Source: Anaerolineae bacterium (GTDB lineage Bacteria; Chloroflexota; Anaerolineae; JAFGEY01). Taken from it: DNA of 7,749 nucleotides. Below the pieces are notes generated by a model. It was not told the DNA's origin, ran no database searches, and was given only the letters and a program-made list of their open reading frames with translations. A program made the translations under genes and the position numbers. Below, piece by piece: positions 1-6,115 of the stretch (its first letter is position 1; every line of letters begins with the position of its first letter). The stretch covers positions 1-7,749 of the forward strand of contig JAFGIE010000195.1 of NCBI GenBank assembly GCA_016929775.1. The letters are read 5' to 3'.

Positions 1-1
1 C

Positions 2-2680
2 TCACGACCCTGCGCCTGCAGGCGGGCCAAGCACGAGCCGGAATCCCACATAGGGCCACGCCAGTCCGGGCAGCGCACGGTCGGACGCCGAGCAGCGCGC
101 CTGATCGTGGGTGTAGCGGTAAGCGCCGCCGCGGCGGACCTTGTAGCGACGTTCCGGATCGGCCCAGTCGAGACACCACTCCCACGCATTCCCCGCCAGG
201 TCGAGGACGCCATAGGGACTGGCGCCGCTGGGGTACATGCCGACCGTCGTCGTCTGGCCTATGCCGCTCTCAGAGACATTGCACCGCGTCTCGTCGCCGC
301 GCCGATCGATGGTCGAAAGGAGCCAGGTATCGCCCCAGGGGTAGAGCCGCCGTGGGAAGGGGTTGTCGCGCGGCTCAGCGCCCGCCTGGGAAGCGGGTAC
401 GAGGAGCCCCCCGCGCGCCGCCTTTTCCCATTCAGCGCTGGTCGGGAGGCGCGCCTCCCACGAGGGCGGCGCCGGTGCGCCGGTAGGCGCCCGCCCGGGC
501 TGCCACAGAACCTGCTGCTGGCGGCGTACGTGCGCGTTCCACCAGACACAGTAGGCTTGGGCATCCGCCCACGTGACGTGGACCACGGGGTGGTTGCCTG
601 TGCCCAGGGGAGGGACACTGCCCCGCCAGTGCCGGGGCGGTTCATGCCCCGTCGCGGCAACGAAAGCCAGATACTGGGCGTTCGTCACGGGATAACGCGC
701 CATCCAGAACCCACCCAGCTCGATCACGTGCGCCGCGTCGCCCTCGCCGGTCCAGAATGGGCCCGCGGCGACCTCGCACCACACGCCCTCGGGCGTCCGC
801 ACTCCGGCGCGCACGTCGCTCCCCGGCAGGCGGTCGAGCGCTGACCCGACCTGGACACGCTCCTCTGGCGCTAGGTGCTCGCCCTCCAGGATCGCCGCCA
901 AGCGGTCCGCCACCTGCGCGACCACACCCTCTGTCCGAGCAAGGTGCGCGTGCGCCGCGAGGTAAGCCACGACCTCGCCGGACAGCCATGCCATCCGCCA
1001 CGCCGCGGGATCCGGTTCGCGCTCGCGCTCTCCAGGCAGCGACGGATGGACCAGAGCGGACGCCACCTGCAGCGCCAGCGACAGGTCGCGCGCCTGGTAT
1101 ACGAGGTACGAGAGGAGCGCCATGATCACCGGACGCCACCGGCTGTAGTCGTCCTCGGCAAGCTCTGCGACGAGCGCGGGGAGGTCCGGCTCGCCCACGA
1201 GGTGCCGTGCGGCAACGTACGCCTGCAGACCCAGGTCGACCAAGGCGTGCACGCCGGGCTGCGGCTCCTCCAGCAGACAGGGGCGCGCGCGCATGCGCGC
1301 GACCAGTTCGTTCACCGTCTCCCACCGTCCATCGCGAGCAACGGGGACGAGGGCTGCGCGCAGATCGCCCTCCGGGAGGCCAACGGGCGACGCAGGCTGC
1401 GCCGTGCGAGCGTAGGCGTGGTAAGCGAGTTGCCCGACGACCGAGCGTATGCCGTCGGGGTCAAAGAGGTGCGAGAGGTCGCGATCGTCCTGAGCGCGTC
1501 CCTCTGCCCAGACCGTGAGGGCCAGATCGATCAACCGGTGATAGAACGCCCCACCATCCGTTGGCAGACGCTCGTCCAGCGCGTGGATCTGCGCGATGGC
1601 AGCCATCAGAGCGGGGCGCTGCGCGAGCGCGCGGACCTCATCGCGGCGCAGGGCCGAGCAGAGCTGTCCGGGCAGGTCGCGGGCTGCCTCCTCGCCCACC
1701 CACCCCTTGCGCAAGAGTTCGGCGTACCAGGCGCGCGCATAGTCGTCGAGGTCCTCTTGTTCCCACGGGGCGAGGTCGATCCCGATGTAGCCGCCGAGCG
1801 CGCCGCGGGCGAGCCGGTCGTGCGTGACGTAGGGCTGTGTGGTCACGAGCACGACGTTCGGAAGGGGCGCCGCAGCCACCGCACCCATTGCGTCCAGGCC
1901 CGCGAGAAAAGCAGCCGCAGCGTCCGGCGCGTGCTCCAGTCCGTCGACGAGCAACAGGACTCCGCCCGGGGCGATCACCTGCCAACAGAGCTGCTCGGGC
2001 TCGAGCCCCAGATCCCGCGCCAGATAGGCGCAGAGCCCGACCGCAGTCCCGTCATCGTATGGCGAACCGCTAAAGGCGCGCAGATCGACCCAGATCGGGA
2101 AGGGCCTGCCGTGCTGCCAGGCGCCACCAAGACGGGCGGCGGCAGCTTCCGCGTCCGCTCCGCCGCCTGCAAGTGCAAAGGCAAGGTAGCGCACAAACGT
2201 AGACTTGCCCGCGCCGTGCGGACCCCGTACGACCGCCCGCGGCGCCGCCCCCACTGCCTCGAGCAGCGTCAGGGCGCGCGTCTCGGGATGGCCCACGGCT
2301 GATGGCGGCGCACGGTCCGGGGCGTCCTGCCCTTTGGGCGCGATCGACACACGCGTGCTCGTATTGAGCGGGCGATACACGGCGGGCAAGCTCAGCCGCT
2401 GCCCCGTCTCCTGCAAGGCACGACGCCGTTCGTCAAGCCCGTAGCGGTGCAGAGACCCGAGCTGGCGCTGGAGCCGGCGCAGGTATGCCTCCTTGGCGGC
2501 GACGAGGGCATCGCGCGAGAGCGGTGCTGCCTGCGCATCCAGCGCCTCTTCGACCCACTCGCCCGCGCGTGAACCGTCTTCGCGCGGTGCACCAAGCCAG
2601 CGACTTAGCCGCTCCCGCCACCACGGCAGCCTCTCGTCGCCGTGTGCGTTCGCACCCTTTTCTGGCATCTTCCGTGCCAT
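2..2680 (-). CDS. NACHT-family STAND NTPase with C-terminal FGE-like (sulfatase-modifying factor) domain
   Basis: An 892-residue protein from the ATG at 2680; 2668 is the alternative. The frame is open to 2857, but the extra residues are Arg/Cys-rich, overlap the upstream gene and look non-coding. Residues 1-150 show no recognisable effector domain; about 66-86 (YLRRLQRQLGSLHRYGLDER) resemble the linker ahead of many bacterial NACHT domains. NACHT motifs are the P-loop GPHGAGKST (153-161), WVDLRAF (197-203), Walker B LLLVDGLEH (242-250), sensor-like VVLVTTQPY (276-284) and LQAYVAARHL (485-494), the counterpart of FQEYLAAR in bacterial NACHTs. A helical stretch follows to about 620. Residues about 640-884 are an FGE-like domain: GGFWMARYPVTNAQYLAF, HPVVHVTWADAQAYC, RLPTSAEWEKAARGG, YPWGD, GVLDLAGNAWEWCLDW and a GFRLV end. 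The Cys pair of true FGEs (as in GGSYLCHxSYC) is absent, so ligand binding rather than formylglycine synthesis is likely. STAND proteins switch through nucleotide-driven oligomerisation in signalling or anti-phage defence; the trigger here is unknown. The gene's stop is at 2-4. Confidence 0.87.
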   Translation of the reverse strand: MARKMPEKGANAHGDERLPWWRERLSRWLGAPREDGSRAGEWVEEALDAQAAPLSRDALVAAKEAYLRRLQRQLGSLHRYGLDERRRALQETGQRLSLPAVYRPLNTSTRVSIAPKGQDAPDRAPPSAVGHPETRALTLLEAVGAAPRAVVRGPHGAGKSTFVRYLAFALAGGGADAEAAAARLGGAWQHGRPFPIWVDLRAFSGSPYDDGTAVGLCAYLARDLGLEPEQLCWQVIAPGGVLLLVDGLEHAPDAAAAFLAGLDAMGAVAAAPLPNVVLVTTQPYVTHDRLARGALGGYIGIDLAPWEQEDLDDYARAWYAELLRKGWVGEEAARDLPGQLCSALRRDEVRALAQRPALMAAIAQIHALDERLPTDGGAFYHRLIDLALTVWAEGRAQDDRDLSHLFDPDGIRSVVGQLAYHAYARTAQPASPVGLPEGDLRAALVPVARDGRWETVNELVARMRARPCLLEEPQPGVHALVDLGLQAYVAARHLVGEPDLPALVAELAEDDYSRWRPVIMALLSYLVYQARDLSLALQVASALVHPSLPGEREREPDPAAWRMAWLSGEVVAYLAAHAHLARTEGVVAQVADRLAAILEGEHLAPEERVQVGSALDRLPGSDVRAGVRTPEGVWCEVAAGPFWTGEGDAAHVIELGGFWMARYPVTNAQYLAFVAATGHEPPRHWRGSVPPLGTGNHPVVHVTWADAQAYCVWWNAHVRRQQQVLWQPGRAPTGAPAPPSWEARLPTSAEWEKAARGGLLVPASQAGAEPRDNPFPRRLYPWGDTWLLSTIDRRGDETRCNVSESGIGQTTTVGMYPSGASPYGVLDLAGNAWEWCLDWADPERRYKVRRGGAYRYTHDQARCSASDRALPGLAWPYVGFRLVLGPPAGAGS

Positions 2681-2687
2681 CCTTTCC
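2681..2687 (-). promoter_or_regulatory. Candidate Shine-Dalgarno for the NACHT gene
   Basis: GGAAAGG abuts the ATG at 2680. For the in-frame ATG at 2668, the core AAGGA (2680-2684) has an 11-nt spacer. Neither spacing is ideal, so the choice between the two starts, four codons apart, stays open. Confidence 0.4.
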
Positions 2688-2691
2688 ACGT

Positions 2692-2723
2692 CGTGAGGGC
2701 AGCCGCGTGCCCGATCCCTCACG
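2692..2723. repeat. Inverted repeat (8-bp perfect arms) in the glycohydrolase-NACHT gap
   Basis: CGTGAGGG at 2692-2699 is the exact inverse of CCCTCACG at 2716-2723, with a 16-nt spacer. An overlapping alternative hairpin pairs GGGCA (2697-2701) with TGCCC (2708-2712) around a 6-nt loop and shares three bases with the first. As minus-strand RNA the hairpin lies between the glycohydrolase stop and the NACHT Shine-Dalgarno. No T-tract follows, so it is not a standard intrinsic terminator. It could be an RNA element that sets the expression ratio, an RNase-protecting stem or an operator. Confidence 0.55.
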
Positions 2724-2735
2724 GCGCCGTCTGAC

Positions 2736-4841
2736 TCACTCGAGTGGACGCAGCGCTGCGCGGGCAAAGAGCGTTCGCCCATCGCGCAGTCCCAGTCCCA
2801 CACAGCCCGCCTGCCAGGTCTCCTGCGGGTCCTCCCACGACAGCACCGGTTCGCCATCCACCCAACCGGTCATGTGCGCCCCCCTCACCTCCACCGCCAA
2901 CGTGTAGGCGCGCTGCAGCTCCCATGCAAAGGGCGCCGATGCCACCTCGCGGTAGCCCTGCCAGTTCACCTCAAACGCCACGCGCCCGCCGGGCGCCAGG
3001 CCAAAGGCGTACGACCGCTGCGCGCCGCGGACGCGGAACAGGATGCGGTGGCGTTCGCCACAGTGTGCAGTCAGTTGCACCTCGTAGCGATAGTCTCGCC
3101 ACGCCAGCAGCCCCGTGTATGCCTCTGCGTCCTGACCGTAGTGACTGCCGTTCAGCGCGCCGCCCCTGCCGAACCACCGTCCGCGCAGGTACCCCCAACC
3201 GAGCATAGGCTCCGGACCGGAGAGGTCGATCTCGCAGTCCGCGGCGCCTGTCCAGTCCACGCGATCGAGATAGGCGACGGCGGTCGTCTCGTGTGGGGCA
3301 GAGAAGGCGATCCCCAGGCGATCGATCCAAGCGCTCTGCGCGCCCGGGATGCGGTAGTGAAACTCGGTCAGCGCGCCTTGCGCCAACCGCATCTCCTCGC
3401 CCCACGCGATCTCGCCGCTCGCAAAGTCACGCACAAAGAGCCGCGCGCACACGTCCTGCCCGACCGAGAGGTAGACCGAGGCGCGCACCTCTTGACCGGG
3501 GTAGATGATGGGCGACGTGCCGATATCGTACCCGCTGCGCGCAATGTCATCCCCCGTAAAGAACGTCTTGCGGTACACGATGCCCAAGTTGCCCGGGGCG
3601 AGACGGCGCATCACGACCTTGAGGCCCCGCGCTGCCTGGGCGCCATACCGCGCGCCGTGCTCGGGATTGTAGCTCGTGTTCTCGATCTCCTGCACTGCTG
3701 CCTGTCCCGGCGCGCGGTCGACCTCCCAGCAATGCGTCGATCCGGGGAGGGCCCAGTGGTACTTGGCGCCGCCCTTGTAAGTGCGCCGCTCCGCCAGTCC
3801 TGCGACCGCACGTCCCAGGTTGGCGACCGTGAGCGCCGCGTTGGGGATGTCGAGGATGCACTCAGAACCCAAGATCAGCGAGGCAAGCACGTGGTCGTTC
3901 ACGTCGGAGAACCAGTCTGTCGGAGCAGTGCGAATCCCCTCTAGACCGGCGACGAGCCCCATGATGCAGCCGACGTTGCCGACGTTGCAGTCGGTATCCC
4001 AGCCCGCCATGTTGGCGACGTGCAGCGCGCGCGTAAAGTCGTCGCCGCTGTAGGCGAGCGCCATGACGACCACGGCGGCGTTGGGAATGATGTGGCAGCC
4101 CCCGCCATACCGGTCATAGCCATGGCGTGCCTTGATCCGCGCAAAGCAGTCGCGCCAGTCGCCGTACTGCGCGCTCCACCCCATCACGTCGCGCACGACC
4201 TGTGCATAGGTCGAGCCGGGCGGGATCAGCCCGAGGCCGATCTCGAGCAGGGCGCCGACGCGCTTTTCGACAAACGCAGCAGCCTCGATCCCGGCGATAA
4301 ACATGCCGCCATAGATGCCGTTGCCGTCGTGCGAGACCGAAGCCGCCTTGCGCGCATAGCGCGCCGCCTTTTCCGGGTCTCCGGGGCAGACGAGTCCCCA
4401 GGTATCGGTAAAGATCTGGCCCCCGATCTGCTCCGCCACGACCTGCCCGTTCTGGGCGATCGAGCCCGAACGGGGTGCGGGGATGCCGTGGGCAAGGTTG
4501 AGGTACGCCGTGTGCTCAGTGCTCACGCCATAGCCGCCCCACCACAGCGTGCAGTGCCCGTCGCCGAGGTAATTGAGCCAGGTGTTGCCAATGTCCTGCG
4601 GGGTCAGATCTTCGCTCGCGCCAAAGTCCGCGAGGGCGCGGATAAAGACCAGCGGTCCTGAGAGATCGTCGTCCGGGCGAAAGTAGTGATAGTGCTGCAC
4701 GTACCCCGTCAGCTCCCCATAGGTCTCCCATATCCGCTCGTCCGTCCAACCCTCGATCGGCCCCCCGTACTGGACACCGATCACCTTGCCCAACAGCGCA
4801 GCGTACACTTGCTCATCATAGTTCGGCGGCAGTTCTGCCAT
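2736..4841 (-). CDS. ADP-ribosylglycohydrolase family protein with two C-terminal beta-sandwich/lectin-like domains
   Basis: A 701-residue protein. Residues 1 to about 340 are an ADP-ribosylglycohydrolase (DraG/ARH) domain, a family of Mg-dependent N- or O-glycosidases. PDDDL (Asp57-Asp59) occupies the place of the family T-D-D metal motif, VSHDGNGIYGG (169-179) is the second conserved block, and GWDTDCNVG (280-288) supplies Asp282 and Asp284. Cys285 replaces the usual Thr/Ser; I recall this variant from a bacterial subfamily of unclear substrate. About residues 400-540 look like a beta-sandwich carbohydrate-binding-type module (PGQEVRASVYLS, AYLDRVDW). About 545-701 resemble a concanavalin-A-like/DUF1080-type fold (GHY-type opening, YRYEVQL, GWVDGEPVLSWED). 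No signal peptide or membrane segment is seen, so it is probably cytoplasmic. The domain mix suggests a glycosylated or nucleoside-like small substrate rather than ADP-ribosylated protein, but this is inference. The start is well supported by a strong Shine-Dalgarno. The gene ends 55 bp before the NACHT gene. Confidence 0.87.
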   Translation of the reverse strand: MAELPPNYDEQVYAALLGKVIGVQYGGPIEGWTDERIWETYGELTGYVQHYHYFRPDDDLSGPLVFIRALADFGASEDLTPQDIGNTWLNYLGDGHCTLWWGGYGVSTEHTAYLNLAHGIPAPRSGSIAQNGQVVAEQIGGQIFTDTWGLVCPGDPEKAARYARKAASVSHDGNGIYGGMFIAGIEAAAFVEKRVGALLEIGLGLIPPGSTYAQVVRDVMGWSAQYGDWRDCFARIKARHGYDRYGGGCHIIPNAAVVVMALAYSGDDFTRALHVANMAGWDTDCNVGNVGCIMGLVAGLEGIRTAPTDWFSDVNDHVLASLILGSECILDIPNAALTVANLGRAVAGLAERRTYKGGAKYHWALPGSTHCWEVDRAPGQAAVQEIENTSYNPEHGARYGAQAARGLKVVMRRLAPGNLGIVYRKTFFTGDDIARSGYDIGTSPIIYPGQEVRASVYLSVGQDVCARLFVRDFASGEIAWGEEMRLAQGALTEFHYRIPGAQSAWIDRLGIAFSAPHETTAVAYLDRVDWTGAADCEIDLSGPEPMLGWGYLRGRWFGRGGALNGSHYGQDAEAYTGLLAWRDYRYEVQLTAHCGERHRILFRVRGAQRSYAFGLAPGGRVAFEVNWQGYREVASAPFAWELQRAYTLAVEVRGAHMTGWVDGEPVLSWEDPQETWQAGCVGLGLRDGRTLFARAALRPLE

Positions 4842-4846
4842 GTTTG

Positions 4847-4858
4847 CTTCCTCTCCTT
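4847..4858 (-). promoter_or_regulatory. Shine-Dalgarno for the ADP-ribosylglycohydrolase gene
   Basis: AAGGAGAGGAAG on the minus strand precedes the ATG at 4841. The GAGG core has an 8-nt spacer and AAGGAG an 11-nt spacer. It is the best ribosome-binding site after that of tgt and fixes the start codon. Confidence 0.8.
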
Positions 4859-4895
4859 ATCTGGATCGCGCGCAATGCAGCACCAGTGAGGGCGC

Positions 4896-6020
4896 TCACC
4901 TGGGCAGGCCCAGCTGTCCAGCTTGCAGGTAGTCATAGATCAGATGCGCTGCCACGTCGTGTCCCGCGGCATTCCAGTGCCCGTCAACGGCAAAGTAGAG
5001 CAGGCTCCCATCTGCCGTGTGCGCCCGCAGTCCGGGGAGGAGATCCAGGTACGCGATCCCGCTGCGCGCACAGATACCGGCTAGCCTTGCCTCCACATCG
5101 TCGAGTTGCTGCACGTCCACGTCACTCATGATCGCCTGGAGAAAGGGCCAGTAGACGTGCTCACGACTCGGCACAAAGACGACGACCAGGGTCGCGCCAT
5201 GCTCCTGCGCCAGATCCTGCGTCTCGCGCAGCGCCGCCTCGGTCAGCTGCCAGCCTCGCTGTACCTCCTGGCGCCCGGGGTCGCTCATCTCCCACGCGTA
5301 CAAGTCCGCGTGCATACGCAGGGTCCCGTGATCGTAGACCCGGTCGCCCGCACCCGTCGGGAACCCAAGCCCAGGGCTGAGCAGTGAGGCGAGCGATTGC
5401 ACGACGCGCAGGTTGTAGGGGAAGGGCGGGTTGGCGAAATCAGCCCCCCCCTCCGCTGCCCACGCCAGGAAATCGGTTTCGCCCGAGCGCACGAATTCCT
5501 CTGCCCCTGCGCTCTCGGGCAGGTCATTTACGAAAAAGAGCCACAGCCAGACCTGCGCCTGCAGCGGAACGGCATAGCGGCGAGCCGTCGCAGGGTAGAC
5601 GTACGAGCTCCATCCCGCCCACCCCAGGTTCGCTACGCGAGCGCCGCTGATCGCTTCGAGTCGGCTGGGCCAACACTCGTGCTCTTCGACGCCAAAGCCA
5701 AAGGTGAACGAGTCGCCGATGGCGGCGACATCGAACGCGCCGACAAAGGGCTCATCGCGCAAGCCACTGGCATTGGTCCGCACCGTGTAGCTGAACTCCG
5801 GGTGACCGTAGATGCGCAGGTCGAGATCGGGCTTGAGGCGCAGCAGCAGTTCGTCGTCGGGCTGCCACTGGCTGACCAGAAGCCGCGAGAAGGTAAAGTA
5901 GTTGGGCAGCGGCACAAGGCGCAGCGCCCCCTCCGCTACCGCGAGCGCCAGCGCCAAGCCGAGCAAGATCAGTAGGAAGCGACTCAACACGAACCTGATC
6001 CGTGCACCGAGGTCAGACAT
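4896..6020 (-). CDS. Membrane-anchored SGNH/GDSL-type hydrolase or acyltransferase-like protein
   Basis: A 374-residue protein with one N-terminal membrane segment (about residues 14-33), preceded by Arg7, Arg9 and Arg14. This implies a cytoplasmic N terminus and an extracytoplasmic catalytic domain. SGNH blocks in order are GDSFTFGFGVE (from 102, Ser104 as nucleophile), the block II-like glycine segment NLGWAGWSSY (from 132), FFVND (Asn165) and VDGHWNAAGH (Asp346, His348 as candidate Asp/His). The D-x-H-W form is closer to AlgX/AlgJ-like SGNH proteins, which O-acylate surface polysaccharides, than to classical D-x-x-H esterases. The family does esterase or acyl-transfer chemistry; the substrate here is unknown. 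I chose the ATG at 6020, just ahead of the anchor. GGA with an 8-nt spacer and GGAGAG with 12 nt give it modest ribosome-binding support. A GTG at 6098 in the same frame would add 26 residues without SGNH features. The gene sits 95 bp after tgt and 54 bp before the glycohydrolase gene. Confidence 0.85.
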   Translation of the reverse strand: MSDLGARIRFVLSRFLLILLGLALALAVAEGALRLVPLPNYFTFSRLLVSQWQPDDELLLRLKPDLDLRIYGHPEFSYTVRTNASGLRDEPFVGAFDVAAIGDSFTFGFGVEEHECWPSRLEAISGARVANLGWAGWSSYVYPATARRYAVPLQAQVWLWLFFVNDLPESAGAEEFVRSGETDFLAWAAEGGADFANPPFPYNLRVVQSLASLLSPGLGFPTGAGDRVYDHGTLRMHADLYAWEMSDPGRQEVQRGWQLTEAALRETQDLAQEHGATLVVVFVPSREHVYWPFLQAIMSDVDVQQLDDVEARLAGICARSGIAYLDLLPGLRAHTADGSLLYFAVDGHWNAAGHDVAAHLIYDYLQAGQLGLPR

Positions 6021-6115
6021 GCGCTCTATCCGCTCTCCGTTCCCGGCAGCGATCGCTCGGCAGGCCCCGTACAGCCGCCAGCGCTCGACGCCGCACACGC
6101 GCCGATCCAGTTCTG

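Noticed and set aside
875..2302. Long plus-strand open frame (475 residues) opposite the NACHT gene
   Set aside because: It is antisense to clear NACHT and FGE-like motifs, is rich in Arg, Gln and Ala with no recognisable domain, and such antisense frames are expected in GC-rich coding DNA.
2681..2857. Upstream extension of the NACHT reading frame
   Set aside because: The added 59 residues overlap the end of the glycohydrolase gene in another frame and have the Arg/Cys-rich composition of a shadow frame.
2874..3944. Plus-strand open frame (356 residues) opposite the glycohydrolase gene
   Set aside because: It lies fully antisense to a well-supported gene and shows no domain or good ribosome-binding site.
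4886..4899. Small hairpin (GTGAG/CTCAC, 4-nt loop) over the SGNH stop codon, considered as a terminator
   Set aside because: The stem has only 5 bp and no T-tract follows on the minus strand.
6048..6057. AGCGATCGCT palindrome in the tgt-SGNH gap, considered as an operator or cyanobacterial HIP1-type site
   Set aside because: I found only one other GCGATCGC (7273-7280, inside rsmI). The density is far too low for HIP1, and nothing ties it to a promoter.
6021..6098. GTG at 6098 as start of the SGNH gene
   Set aside because: It would add 26 residues lacking family features and has a poor ribosome-binding site; the ATG at 6020 places the membrane anchor at the N terminus.
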